Shown piece by piece: positions 53,646-62,888 of a stretch of 64,000 bases of DNA (position 1 is its first letter; each line of letters opens with the position of its first letter). Source of the DNA: Bryobacterales bacterium (GTDB taxonomy: Bacteria; Acidobacteriota; Terriglobia; Bryobacterales; Bryobacteraceae); contig JAIXKK010000102.1 in the NCBI GenBank assembly GCA_026954325.1, positions 1 to 64,000 of the forward strand, read 5' to 3'. Position numbers and translations under genes: made by a program. The notes beneath the pieces were generated by a model. It did not search any database, was not told where the DNA came from, and was given only the letters and a program-made list of their open reading frames with translations.

Positions 53646-54085
53646 ACACCATGGAAAATCAACCTCCGCCCCTGGCCGATTGGAACCTGTATTCCACGGA
53701 TCGCGCCCCGCGGAACGCGGCCGAACGCGAGGGAGCAGGCTGGGCGCGGGAGCGGCTGCGCAACGAGCTTCATTTGCTGAAGACGAAACTCGGAAACCGC
53801 TCGAATGCCTCGAGTGAAGTGGAATTCCACGGCGCCCGGGCGCGGTTGTTGGGGGAAGAAGGACGGCGTTTCCTGAACAGGATGGGAGAACCGGACGAAG
53901 CGGATGCGCGCCGGTTGTCCGAAACCCTCGCCCTTGCGTTGCAGGCTTCCCTCATGACGCGCTTTGCGCCCCCCGGGATGGCGGATGCGTTTTGCGCTTC
54001 CCGCCTCGAGGGAGATTGGGGGCCGGCGTTTGGGACCTTGCCGCGGAGAGCGGCGTTTGATCCGGCCGGTGCTGTTTTCGGTTAG
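53642..54085 (+). CDS. Internally deleted AidB/acyl-CoA-dehydrogenase-like protein
   Basis: The 147-aa product reads as the two ends of AidB joined in frame. The first 50 residues (ENQPPPLADWNLYSTDRAPR, then EGAGWARERL) match the AidB N-terminus. The last 60 (TLALALQASLMTRFAPPGMA, then DAFCASRLEGDWGPAFGTLP) match its C-terminus, as I recall the family. The roughly 400 residues that hold FAD and the DNA-binding part are absent. It overlaps ligD by 4 bp and stays open, so it may be a functional mini-protein or a deletion relic. AidB responds to DNA alkylation, which fits a repair neighbourhood. Confidence 0.7.
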   Translation: MNTMENQPPPLADWNLYSTDRAPRNAAEREGAGWARERLRNELHLLKTKLGNRSNASSEVEFHGARARLLGEEGRRFLNRMGEPDEADARRLSETLALALQASLMTRFAPPGMADAFCASRLEGDWGPAFGTLPRRAAFDPAGAVFG

Positions 54086-54127
54086 CCCAGCGGCGCCGCG
54101 CTATTCTAGGGAGAGGAGCACTGGGCT

Positions 54128-54847
54128 TTGGCGAGAGTTACCCTCCGTGCCGCGAATCTCCTTCTGCTGTCGGGCGCCGCATTTCTATATGCTTCCGATT
54201 GGAAGGGCAAGCCTTTCCCCAACTGGAGCGAGGATGCCGTTCTCGAATTGCTGACGGACTCACCTTGGGCGAGGCCGCGTACGGTCCATTTTACATGGAC
54301 GAAGCGCGGAGAGCAGCCGCTCACCTATAAGGATGTTCCCGGAGCCGGTCACGAACCGCAAACCCCGATCGGGAGTCCGGTAGGAGGCATCGGCGCGCCG
54401 AAACCCAAGATGCCCGATCGCGCGGACATCATCGTGCGTTGGGCGAGCGCGCTCCCCGTCAGGCATGCCAAAGCCCTCTACCGCCAGCGGGAGGGCAACC
54501 TCGATGATTCGAAACTCAATGCGCTGATCGGCGCGCCAGACCCCGATTATGTGCTGGAGATCTTCGGCATCCCCCCCCTCGTGGCGCATCAGGGAACGGA
54601 TACGGTAGCGGCGGTGGTGAAGGATTCCGTTCACCTGCGCACGCGCTCGGGCAAAGACCTGCGGCCAAGCCGCGTGGATGTCTCCCTTGACGGCACAAAT
54701 CTGGATATCCGGGTCCATTTCTCCCGCAAGGACCCCATTCAACTCGCGGACAAGGAAATCGAAGTGACGGGCGATATCCAGGTTTTCGAATTCAAGGAAA
54801 AGTTCAAAGTCAGCTCGATGATGTATCAGGGACACTTGGAGATCTAA
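54128..54847 (+). CDS. Hypothetical secreted protein
   Basis: The 239-aa protein has a short signal-like N-terminus (RVTLRAANLLLLSGAAFLYA). A region of WSEDAVLELLTDSPWARPRTVH and IIVRWASALPVRHAKALY follows. The C-terminal half is beta-rich, with KDPIQLADKEIEVTGDIQVF. I recall similar uncharacterised proteins from acidobacteria but no family name. TTG 54128 is the start used here, with GAGGAG about 10 nt upstream. Nothing in it predicts enzymatic activity. Confidence 0.65.
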   Translation: MARVTLRAANLLLLSGAAFLYASDWKGKPFPNWSEDAVLELLTDSPWARPRTVHFTWTKRGEQPLTYKDVPGAGHEPQTPIGSPVGGIGAPKPKMPDRADIIVRWASALPVRHAKALYRQREGNLDDSKLNALIGAPDPDYVLEIFGIPPLVAHQGTDTVAAVVKDSVHLRTRSGKDLRPSRVDVSLDGTNLDIRVHFSRKDPIQLADKEIEVTGDIQVFEFKEKFKVSSMMYQGHLEI

Positions 54848-55085
54848 GCTCCACGCGCTGAGCGGGAACCTTCATGCCGGACTCGCTATCGTAACATTGG
54901 CGGGCCGAAAGATCCTCGTGGGGCTCACACCCGTGGAACCGCAAGAGTTGGATTCGCTGAATCTTCTCTTGACTCGCTCGAAGACCACGAACCCCTTGAA
55001 CAAATCCTCTCCGCGATGGGCCGCGACCGGCAATTCTTACGACAAGCCGCGCCTGCGAAGCGCGATCCCTTCTTGCAGGCCGTCC

Positions 55086-55340
55086 TTACTGGGCCTGCGC
55101 CGCGAAGCCCCGGTAGATGATCAATCCCAGCACCGTCGTCGCGGCAGCGGCGCCGAAACCGGCTAGGGACCCCACCGGCCACCAATCCATCAGCCAGCCC
55201 ATGGAGTTGCCGAGATTGGCGCAACAGATGCCGAGCACTCCCGTGGCAAAGGCGCCGCCGGTATCTTTACTGGGCATAATTGCCTTCCCCGCTACCCCGA
55301 TCACGATACCGAGGATCGCCGTCGCAAACACACTGATCAT
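55086..55340 (-). CDS. GlsB/YeaQ/YmgE family membrane protein
   Basis: The 84-aa protein has three predicted helices with the family pattern GIVIGVAGKAIMP, GAFATGVLGICCANLGN, and a C-terminal LAGFGAAAATTVLGLIIYR. Members are stress-induced inner-membrane proteins of unknown biochemical function (once called transglycosylase-associated). A Shine-Dalgarno-like GGAAGGAG precedes ATG 55340. It stands alone, divergent from arsR with 228 bp between the starts. The 238 bp after it toward 54848 hold no gene. Confidence 0.88.
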   Translation of the reverse strand: MISVFATAILGIVIGVAGKAIMPSKDTGGAFATGVLGICCANLGNSMGWLMDWWPVGSLAGFGAAAATTVLGLIIYRGFAAQAQ

Positions 55341-55509
55341 GTATACTCCTTCCCCAGGAAAAAGGGACTAACCTCCTGGATACTACTTGCCTCGCCCCTC
55401 TGTCAATCCGCCCAGACTCCATGATGGCCTGAGCGGTGGCGGCCGCCTGGCGCGGAACAAGCGCTGCCCTGAGTGGCTCGCCATTACCGCTCATGGTGCG
55501 GCCGAGTAA

Positions 55510-55543
55510 AAAAAGTTGACTTTTTCGATAATTCTATTATCAT
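55510..55543 (+). promoter_or_regulatory. arsR-arsM promoter with two inverted repeats (ArsR operator)
   Basis: TTGACT (55516-55521), a 16-bp spacer and TATCAT (55538-55543) form a promoter. It is overlaid by AAAAAGT-TG-ACTTTTT (55510-55525) across the -35 box and by GATAAT-TCT-ATTATC (55527-55541) across the spacer and -10. This is the classic layout for an ArsR-type repressor released by metal or arsenite binding. Confidence 0.7.
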
Positions 55544-55568
55544 GGAACCATGGAAGAGAGGGAGCCTC

Positions 55569-55919
55569 GTGTCTGACCACCTCGATCTTACTGCCCGCTA
55601 CGCCGACGCTTTCGCCGCCATCGGCGCCGAACACCGCCTCCGCATTCTCCGCCTCTTGCTCTCCGCTCATCCCAATGGCTTGACCGCCGGCGAAATTCAG
55701 GCGGAACTAGGCATGTCCGCTTCCAACCTCTCCCACCATCTCGAGAAACTCCGTAACGAGGACCTCCTGAACGTCCGCCGCGCCGGCACTTACCTCTGGT
55801 ATTCGGCAAACACCGAGGTTCTTACCGAACTTCTCCAGTTCCTCTACGCCGAGTGTTGCACCCGCAACCGCGCCATCGCTCCCGAAACCATCGTGCAAAT
55901 TCGAAAGGCTGAGAAATGA
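55569..55919 (+). CDS. arsR: ArsR/SmtB-family transcriptional repressor
   Basis: The 116-aa winged-helix regulator has [17 protein letters not shown] (helix 2-3), [21 protein letters not shown] (recognition helix) and [20 protein letters not shown] (wing). A Cys pair near the C-terminus (AECCTRN) could be part of an As(III) site, as in the CC-type ArsR subgroup; a third Cys is not evident. GTG 55569 is preferred: GAGAGGGAG stands five bases upstream, while ATG 55542 lies inside the promoter -10. It overlaps arsM by 4 bp. It probably represses its own operon. Confidence 0.88.
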   Translation: MSDHLDLTARYADAFAAIGAEHRLRILRLLLSAHPNGLTAGEIQAELGMSASNLSHHLEKLRNEDLLNVRRAGTYLWYSANTEVLTELLQFLYAECCTRNRAIAPETIVQIRKAEK

Positions 55920-56725
55920 CTCCCATCAAGGAAGTTGTAAAAGAAAAATACGGACAGGCTGCTCTGCGCGTAACCAGCGGCGGAAGCTCCTGTTGCGGCT
56001 CCACTTCATCCCGCGGATCGGCAGATCCCATCACTTCGAACCTCTATGCCGGTCACGAAACCGCCCTGCTGCCGCTGGAAGCCGTCCAGGCGTCGCTCGG
56101 CTGCGGCAACCCGGCCGCGCTCGCCGAACTGCGCCCCGGAGAGACCGTACTCGACCTGGGGTCCGGCGGCGGCATCGACGTGCTGCTCTCCGCCCGCCGC
56201 GTCGGCCCCGCCGGCAAGGCGTACGGCCTCGACATGACCGATGAAATGCTCGCCCTCGCCCGTGAGAATCAGCGCAAGTCCGGGCTTGCAAACGTCGAGT
56301 TCCTCAAAGGAGAGATAGAAAATATCCCGCTGCCGGACAACTCAGTGGATGTGATCATTTCCAATTGCGTCATCAACCTTTCCGCGGATAAGGATCTCGT
56401 CTTGAAGGAAGCGTACCGCGTGCTCAAGCCCGGCGGCCGGTTCGCTGTTTCCGACGTCGTCACCCGCGGCGAAATTCCGGCGGAAGTGCGCAAAAGCATT
56501 CTCCTTTGGGTGGGCTGCATTGCCGGCGCGCTCGATGAATTCGAATACAAGGCGAAATTAGCACAGGCCGGCTTCATAAACATCGGCATCGAGCCGACCC
56601 GGGTCTACAATGTGGAGGACGCCCGGCAATTCCTCTCCGATCACAAACTCGACGTGGACGCAATCTCGCCCCATGTCGTCGACAAGTTCTACAGCGGCTT
56701 TGTGCGCGCCACCAAGCCCGTGTGA
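55916..56725 (+). CDS. arsM: Arsenite S-adenosylmethionine methyltransferase
   Basis: The 269-aa class I methyltransferase turns As(III) into methylated, volatile forms for detoxification. The SAM motif [15 protein letters not shown] starts near residue 78. The As-binding cysteines characteristic of ArsM are present: a GSSCCGS pair near residue 26, SNCVIN, and WVGCIAGAL. It also has the LGCGNP segment before motif I. The ATG overlaps the arsR stop, so both are co-expressed and arsenite-induced. Confidence 0.93.
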   Translation: MTPIKEVVKEKYGQAALRVTSGGSSCCGSTSSRGSADPITSNLYAGHETALLPLEAVQASLGCGNPAALAELRPGETVLDLGSGGGIDVLLSARRVGPAGKAYGLDMTDEMLALARENQRKSGLANVEFLKGEIENIPLPDNSVDVIISNCVINLSADKDLVLKEAYRVLKPGGRFAVSDVVTRGEIPAEVRKSILLWVGCIAGALDEFEYKAKLAQAGFINIGIEPTRVYNVEDARQFLSDHKLDVDAISPHVVDKFYSGFVRATKPV

Positions 56726-56742
56726 GAGTCCCTCCCCGCTCA

Positions 56743-56758
56743 CCCTACTACCGTAGGG
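56743..56758 (+). other. Hairpin at the comEC ribosome-binding site
   Basis: CCCTAC-TACC-GTAGGG is a perfect 6-bp stem with a 4-nt loop that ends one base before GTG 56760. The 3' arm contains most of the AGGGAG that would serve as the Shine-Dalgarno sequence. It may limit comEC translation, or terminate arsM. Confidence 0.4.
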
Positions 56759-56759
56759 A

Positions 56760-59240
56760 GTGCACTCCCGTAACCCGTTGCTCCTGCCGGCGCTGGCCTT
56801 TCTCGGTGGTGTCCTGCTTTCGGCAACCTGCGGCTTCTCCGCGGGAGAACTCATCGCAACCCTGGCTGTTACCGGCCTCGGAGCCGCCTTGTCCCGCTAC
56901 CGGCGCCGGTATCTGCTCGGGCTGCTTCTGTTCTCCGGAGCCGCGGCCGAACACTGCCTGCGGCCGGGACCGGACCCGAGCATCGACTCGCAGCCCGGAG
57001 AAACCGTTCTCATCGCAGGTTGCGTGGTCGGGCCCCCCGCGTTTTCCGAAGGCCGCGAGCAGTTCGTCCTGGAATTGGCGCCGCACGCCCGCGCACGTGT
57101 AAGCCTTTACCTCGCCGAAGGAGAACCTCCACCCGCCCTCGCCTACGGGCAGATGGTGGAACTGGCGGTGAAGGTGCGCGAACCGCGTAATTTCGGTAAT
57201 CCCGGCGCCTTCGACTACAAAGGTTACCTCGCCCGGCAGCATGTCTTTTGGACGGCCTCGGCCGCTCCCCATTCGAAGCCGCGCATCCTTGGCGGGCGTT
57301 GCGGCCATGCCCTGATCGGATGGATCTACAGGCTCCGCGCCTCGGCCCTCACCCGCATCGAAACCTTGTTTGCGGGCGACGCCTACGCCGTGGGAATTCT
57401 TCAGGCTCTACTCATCGGGGAGTCCTCGCGGTTCGAACGCCAGTGGGCGGACGGATACCGGCGAACCGGCGCCTACCACGCCATTGTCGTTTCCGGCCTC
57501 CACGTCACCATCATCGCGATGACGTTGCTATGGCTTCTCCGTCTGCTGTCTATGCGGCGCCAGACGGCCGCTCTCGCCGCCGCCGTCTTGATCTGGATCT
57601 ACACCGGAATGTGCGGCTGGCAGGCGCCCGTCGTCCGCTCCGCCGGAGGCTTCACCCTCTTCGCCATCGGTGGATTCTTCTTCCGCGAATGCCGCCTGCT
57701 GAACCTGCTTGCGGCCCTCGCCCTCGGATTCCTCGCCTTCGATCCACAACAGTACCAGGACGCAAGCTTTCAGCTCACCTTCCTCGCGGTGCTTGCCTTG
57801 GGAGCTCTGGCTTCCCCGGCAGGCGAAGGCGCTTCCCTTCGCCTGCATGCCCTGCGCGGCCTCGACGATCCAGCCAAGGATCTGCATCTCGCTCCCGCCG
57901 CCGCGCAATTCCGTATCGAACTCAGGCTGCTCGCCGAAACCCTCAGCCTGCTTCTACGGCTACCCCGGCGGGCTGCCTCATGGTTGATCCGGATCCCCGC
58001 CTGGGCCGCCCTGTTTCTCTGGCATGGCTTCCTTGTCTCCGCCGCCGTACAACTTGGGCTCGCTCTCCCCATGGTGCTCTATTTTCATCGCCTCCCCCTT
58101 TCGGCCTTAAGCGCAAACCTCATCGTCACTCCGCTCCTGACCATCGCTGTTCCCGTCGGGTTTACCACACTGCTCACGGGCTGGCGCTGGATCGCCATGC
58201 TCACCGGATGGCTCATCGAAGCCGCCCGGCGCATCACTGAATGGCACATCGGCTGGGACGGCAACTGGAGAATCCCCGATCCGCCCCTCCTGTTGAGCGC
58301 CGCCTTCGTGGTCTCCCTCGTCCTCCTCGCCGTGCTGCGGCGAAGGCTGCTGCTCGTCCCCGCCCTGCTGCTCCTCGGCATCATCGCCTGGCATCCCTTC
58401 CCGCCCAAGGGGACCTCGAACACGCTCGAACTCACGATGATCGACGTCGGACAGGGAGATTCCCTGCTGGTAGGCCTTCCCGATGGCCGCTGGATGCTCG
58501 TGGATGGCGGCGGGATACCCGCCTTCGGCAAACGCGCCACGTCAAGGATGGATATCGGTGAAGACGTCGTCTCCGCATACCTGTTCCACCGCGGCATCAC
58601 ACACGTTGATATCCTCGCCTCCACCCACCAGCACGACGATCACGCGGCGGGTCTTCCCGCTCTGATCGACAACTTCCGCCCCCGCGAGGTCTGGGCCGGA
58701 GCAACACCTGACAGCGCCTCCTGGGACGCTATGAACGAGCACGCCCGCCAGGTGGGCGCGCGCGTCCTGCACCCGCGCCAGGGCGACACTCGTAACTTCG
58801 CGGGAGCCCTGCTCGACGTCCTCTCCCCTCCAGCGGACTACCTTCCCCGCAACGCGCCCTCGAACAACGACTCCCTCGTACTCCGCCTCCGCTACGGCAA
58901 GCACGCCTTCCTCCTTATGGGAGACGCCGAACGGCAAATGGAGTACGCCATGCTCCACTCCCTGGACCGCGTGGATGTCCTCAAAGTGGGCCACCACGGC
59001 AGCAAGACCTCCTCCACTGGGGTGTTCCTCGATGCAACACACCCCGCCTTCGCCCTCATCTCGGCGGGCAAAGACAATCTGTACCGCCATCCGCACCCCG
59101 AGGTCCTCGAGCGCCTCGAACGTATGCACACGCAGGTGCTGCGTTCGGACCAATCGGGCCTCGTAACCGTGCGTACCGACGGCCGCAGGCTGACCGTGGA
59201 GAATAGTCGATACGGCAATGGAAATCCAGCGTTAGACTGA
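56760..59240 (+). CDS. comEC: ComEC/Rec2 DNA-uptake channel protein
   Basis: The 826-aa membrane protein has an N-terminal DUF4131-type OB region. The Competence domain carries ILQALLIGESSRFERQW and YHAIVVSGLHVTI with many helices (about 225-520). The C-terminal metallo-beta-lactamase-like domain has TMIDVGQGDSLLVGLP, STHQHDDHAAGLPALI and LKVGHHGSKTSS. Length and order are typical of ComEC, the channel for single-stranded DNA in natural transformation. Start GTG 56760 follows a hairpin that may hide the ribosome site. No comEA is adjacent. Confidence 0.92.
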   Translation: MHSRNPLLLPALAFLGGVLLSATCGFSAGELIATLAVTGLGAALSRYRRRYLLGLLLFSGAAAEHCLRPGPDPSIDSQPGETVLIAGCVVGPPAFSEGREQFVLELAPHARARVSLYLAEGEPPPALAYGQMVELAVKVREPRNFGNPGAFDYKGYLARQHVFWTASAAPHSKPRILGGRCGHALIGWIYRLRASALTRIETLFAGDAYAVGILQALLIGESSRFERQWADGYRRTGAYHAIVVSGLHVTIIAMTLLWLLRLLSMRRQTAALAAAVLIWIYTGMCGWQAPVVRSAGGFTLFAIGGFFFRECRLLNLLAALALGFLAFDPQQYQDASFQLTFLAVLALGALASPAGEGASLRLHALRGLDDPAKDLHLAPAAAQFRIELRLLAETLSLLLRLPRRAASWLIRIPAWAALFLWHGFLVSAAVQLGLALPMVLYFHRLPLSALSANLIVTPLLTIAVPVGFTTLLTGWRWIAMLTGWLIEAARRITEWHIGWDGNWRIPDPPLLLSAAFVVSLVLLAVLRRRLLLVPALLLLGIIAWHPFPPKGTSNTLELTMIDVGQGDSLLVGLPDGRWMLVDGGGIPAFGKRATSRMDIGEDVVSAYLFHRGITHVDILASTHQHDDHAAGLPALIDNFRPREVWAGATPDSASWDAMNEHARQVGARVLHPRQGDTRNFAGALLDVLSPPADYLPRNAPSNNDSLVLRLRYGKHAFLLMGDAERQMEYAMLHSLDRVDVLKVGHHGSKTSSTGVFLDATHPAFALISAGKDNLYRHPHPEVLERLERMHTQVLRSDQSGLVTVRTDGRRLTVENSRYGNGNPALD

Positions 59241-59246
59241 TTGGAG

Positions 59247-60332
59247 ATGAAACTGCTGTCGATTTCCATCGAGGGATACAAGACGATCCGGGAAGCCAGA
59301 TTCGAGCCTGGTAATCTTGCGGTCTTGATCGGCCCGAATGGCGCAGGGAAGTCGAATCTGATTGCCTTCTTTCGCTTACTCTCCTACTTGCTCAACGGAG
59401 ACTTGCGGACTCATGTGGGGGAAAGCGGGGGTGCGAGCAAGCTCCTGCATGACGGTCCCCAAAAGACGCGGCAGATATCCGTACATATTGAGTTGGAGAC
59501 CCCCCAAAGGCATCAACGAGTTTGCCTTCCGGCTGGGCTACGCGGCTGGCGATACTTTCATCTTCCTCGAAGAGAAGTTTCGATTTTCGCGCGCGGATTC
59601 TTCCTCGCGTGCGAAGTGGACGAGCCTGGATGCGGGGCACAAAGAGTCCAAACTCGCGGTGGTGGACAACGTCACAGCTCGATCAATCAAGGGAATGTTG
59701 CGAAAGATCATCGTCCACCAGTTTCACAACACATCCAGAACCTCACGCATGAGGGAGCGGTGGCGCCTGAATGAAAACCGCTGGTTGAAGGAGGATGCGG
59801 GGAACCTGGCACCCTTCCTGCACCGGCTGAAGACCCAGAGATTCCCCTACTACCTTCGCGTTATGGAAACCATTAAGACGGTCTTGCCGTTTTTCGCCGA
59901 TTTCGAATTGGAGCCCGATGCGGACTCTCTCTTGCTCCAGTGGCGAGAGAAAGGCGCCGACGTTCTGTTTGATGCCTCGCAAGCATCCGACGGTATGCTC
60001 CGGCTCATGGCGATGATTGCGCTTCTCCGGCAACCGGAGGAGGACGCGCCACAGGTAATTCTGTTGGATGAACCGGAACTGGGCCTGCATCCCTCCGCGA
60101 TCCAGATTGTGGCGGACCTTTTGTCCATCGTGTCGCAAAGCGCGCAAGTGATGGTGGCGACGCAGTCGGTTTCGCTTGTCGACCGAATGAAACCCGAGGC
60201 TGTCGTTGTCGTGGACCGGGTGGGCCGGGAATCCCGTTTCGACTCGACGAGAATTCCCTGCGTGCGTGGCTGGACGAATACACTCTCTCGGAACTGTGGG
60301 AGAAGAACGTAATCGGGGGAAGACCGGCCTGA
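59247..60332 (+). pseudogene. AAA (AAA_15/OLD-like) ATPase with two frameshifts
   Basis: The frame from ATG 59247 gives an N-terminal LLSISIEGYKTIREARF and Walker A GPNGAGKSN. Similarity switches frame near the CCCCCC run at 59500-59505. It continues with INEFAFRLGYAAGDTFIF, Walker B VILLDEPELGLHP and ATQSVSLVDRM. Near 60245 it switches again to DENSLRAWLDEYTLSELWEK and ends at TGA 60330. The protein would be about 360 aa and resembles SMC-like ATPases paired with DUF4276 genes. Two frameshifts imply decay, unless both are sequencing errors. Confidence 0.75.
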
Positions 60333-60430
60333 TGTTGCGGGTAAACGTCGTTGTCGAAGGGCAAGCCGAGGAAGAGTTCGTAAATCGGGTGATGGCCCCT
60401 GAGTTCCATGCGCGTCAGGTGTTTCTCTTC
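60332..60430 (+). pseudogene. Truncated DUF4276-family protein (N-terminal fragment)
   Basis: ATG 60332 overlaps the ATPase stop as TGATG. The first 30 residues (LRVNVVVEGQAEEEFVNRVM, then APEFHARQVFL) match the N-terminus of DUF4276, a TOPRIM-like family that commonly follows AAA ATPase genes. Similarity ends after about 35 codons, and the remaining frame runs antisense into the helicase gene. The module is therefore inactive. Confidence 0.72.
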
Positions 60431-60472
60431 GGCAGGGCTCTGCAGAATGGCTTGCGAAGCTGGAATCGTACG

Positions 60473-62827
60473 CTACACTGCCCGGCGAACAGCCTCACTC
60501 ATCAACCCGATAAGAAACCGCTGCGCCGCCTGCTTCGCCCCATCACCCGTGTCCCCCGCCGGACCCACGCAACTCGGACACCCCGATTCGCACGGGCACG
60601 CCGTGATCAATTGCAGCGTGGCCGCCAGAAGTTTCCCTCGAAGCTCGAACAGCGGGCCGCTCTGCCCGATCCCTCCAGGGTAGTTGTCGTACAGGTACAG
60701 GTCCGGCTCGAAGGATTTCTGCCCCTGCGCGATATCCTCCGTAATCGCAAGGCCCAGGTCGCGGGGGTCGCACATCAACAGCAGCGCCGCGATGGCGCGC
60801 ATCGCGTTCCCCAGCCCCGAAAGCCCGTTCAGTTTCTGCGCCGGCGAAAGATCGGGGAACCGCGCGAGAAACTGTTCCGGAAAGTGCAGCCAGAACGCAG
60901 TGGTATGCATCTCCTGTTCGGGCATCGAGAGTTGTCCCGCTCCCACATTTTCCAGCGTGTAGAACTTTACTTTTTTAAAGCCGACAATCTGCCGGTTCAC
61001 CCGCGCTTCGCCATGCGCGGCAAGCGCCTCGGCCTGGGGAGCCTCCGCGAACCGCTCCAGTTCCTTCACCTGCGTATAGTCGATCGCGTCCGTGAAGTAA
61101 TCGCACTCCACCTGCCGCACGAACGCCTTGCGCTGCTCGTAGTCGAACTTCTCCACCTGGTATTGGCGCGCCTCATGCAGATAAATCGCCTTTTCATGAA
61201 GCTCCACCAGTGCCGCCGGAAACGCCACCTCGGCAATCACCTTGGGCTCTCCCGTGATGTCGATCACGACAAAGTTGTCGCTCGTCACCGCCCGCAGGCT
61301 GATCGCGTCCGCAGGGTACGTGTCCGACGTCCAATGCCACGCCCCGGCCGAGTGGTGGAGCAGACCAAGCTCCCCCAGAAACCGGCACAGTTTTTCCGTT
61401 TCGTGCGGGCCGAACTTCTCTCCGTCCTTGACGGGCAGTTCAAATGCCGCGCACTTCAGGTGGTTCACCAGAATCTCGAGGTTGTTCGGGTTGATGTGCG
61501 CGCTCTCCGGCGATTGGCCGAAGAAATACTCCGGATGCTCCACAATGTACTGGTCGAGCGGCGCGCTCGAGGCCACAAGCACCGCGAGCGAGCTATTCTG
61601 CCGCCGCCCCGCGCGCCCCGAGCGCTGCCACGTGGAGGCGATCGTGCCCGGATAGCCTGCCATCACAACCGCATCCAGCGAACCGATGTCGATCCCCAAC
61701 TCGAGCGCATTCGTGGCTACCACCCCGCGAATCTCCCCCTCGCGCAGTTTCCGCTCGATTTCGCGCCGCTCGCGCGGAAGATATCCCCCGCGGTAGCCCC
61801 GGATGGTCCCCTTCGGCGCCAGTCCGCGTTCGCAGGCATCCTTCAAGTACGTGATGAGGATCTCCGTCGCCAGCCGGTTGTTGCAAAACACCAGCGTTTG
61901 CTGGTCCCGGCTGATCATCTCCTCGGCGATCCGCTTCGTCTCGTGAAGATAGCTGCGCCGGATGCCGAGTTGCGCGTTCACCACCGGCGGATTGTAGAAA
62001 ACGACATACTTCTCCCCCGCCGGAGCCCCGTTTGATTCCACCAGTTCAAACGGCTCTTCCATCAGCGACTCGGCCAGTTCCTTCGGATTCGTAATCGTGG
62101 CCGAGCTGCAAATGAATCGCGGCCGCGACCCGTAAAAATCGCAGATCCGCTTCACCCGGCGCAGGATGTTCGCTAGATGGCTTCCATAAACCCCACGGTA
62201 GTAATGCAGTTCGTCAATGACGAAGTATTGCAGGTTCTCGAAAAACTTCGCCCATTTCGTGTGATGCGGCAGGATGCCCGAATGCAGCATGTCCGGATTC
62301 GTGAACGCGACATTGGCGCGCTCCCGTATTGCCTTGCGCGCATCCTGCGGCGTGTCCCCGTCGTAGGTGAACGCGCGGATGCCGGAACCCATCGCGTCTA
62401 CCGCGGCCTTGAATTCGTGGAGCTGATCCTCAGCCAAGGCCTTCGTGGGAAACAGATAGAACGCCCGCGCATTCTCGTCCCCCAGCAGCGTGTCCAGCAC
62501 CGGCAGGTTATAGCAAAGCGTCTTGCCGCTTGCCGTGGGCGTCACCACGACGACATTGCTTCCCGCCGCGACACGGTGAAAGGCCTCCGCCTGGTGCGAA
62601 TACAGGTTTCGGATACCCCGGGTTTCAAGCATCTGCCGCAGGACCGGCCGCAGATGCTGAGGGAATTCGGCGAAGCACCCGGCACGCGCAGCCTGCTGGC
62701 GAATGGCGCGGATCGGCGAGTTGGGCTGGGCCATCCATTCCCGCATCCGGACCAGCACAGCCTCCAGGGACGAATGCGCAACCAGAGATTTCGGATCGGG
62801 AGAATCGGCAAACAGGTCAAGATTCAT
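60473..62827 (-). CDS. DUF1998-type DEAD/DEAH helicase (MrfA/YprA-like)
   Basis: The 784-aa superfamily 2 helicase has the Q-like motif HQAEAFHRV, Walker A TPTASGKT, DELH (motif II), CSSATI (motif III), and ALELGIDIGSLD plus QRSGRAGRR (motifs V-VI). A DUF1998 domain ends with CPCESGCPSC, four cysteines for a metal or Fe-S cluster. MrfA in Bacillus repairs mitomycin lesions with the exonuclease MrfB. No mrfB homologue is adjacent; downstream is the decayed ATPase module. ATG 62827 has AAAGG upstream. Confidence 0.9.
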   Translation of the reverse strand: MNLDLFADSPDPKSLVAHSSLEAVLVRMREWMAQPNSPIRAIRQQAARAGCFAEFPQHLRPVLRQMLETRGIRNLYSHQAEAFHRVAAGSNVVVVTPTASGKTLCYNLPVLDTLLGDENARAFYLFPTKALAEDQLHEFKAAVDAMGSGIRAFTYDGDTPQDARKAIRERANVAFTNPDMLHSGILPHHTKWAKFFENLQYFVIDELHYYRGVYGSHLANILRRVKRICDFYGSRPRFICSSATITNPKELAESLMEEPFELVESNGAPAGEKYVVFYNPPVVNAQLGIRRSYLHETKRIAEEMISRDQQTLVFCNNRLATEILITYLKDACERGLAPKGTIRGYRGGYLPRERREIERKLREGEIRGVVATNALELGIDIGSLDAVVMAGYPGTIASTWQRSGRAGRRQNSSLAVLVASSAPLDQYIVEHPEYFFGQSPESAHINPNNLEILVNHLKCAAFELPVKDGEKFGPHETEKLCRFLGELGLLHHSAGAWHWTSDTYPADAISLRAVTSDNFVVIDITGEPKVIAEVAFPAALVELHEKAIYLHEARQYQVEKFDYEQRKAFVRQVECDYFTDAIDYTQVKELERFAEAPQAEALAAHGEARVNRQIVGFKKVKFYTLENVGAGQLSMPEQEMHTTAFWLHFPEQFLARFPDLSPAQKLNGLSGLGNAMRAIAALLLMCDPRDLGLAITEDIAQGQKSFEPDLYLYDNYPGGIGQSGPLFELRGKLLAATLQLITACPCESGCPSCVGPAGDTGDGAKQAAQRFLIGLMSEAVRRAV

Positions 62828-62888
62828 TTTTCGCCTTTTGTTTGCCAAGTATAGCGAACGCAACTCTATGCTTGCGCGCTTGACCGTC

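Noticed and set aside
54897..55166. Open frame of 89 codons between the secreted hypothetical gene and the YeaQ-type gene
   Set aside because: It runs into the YeaQ-type gene on the opposite strand, lacks a ribosome site and has no domain-like sequence.
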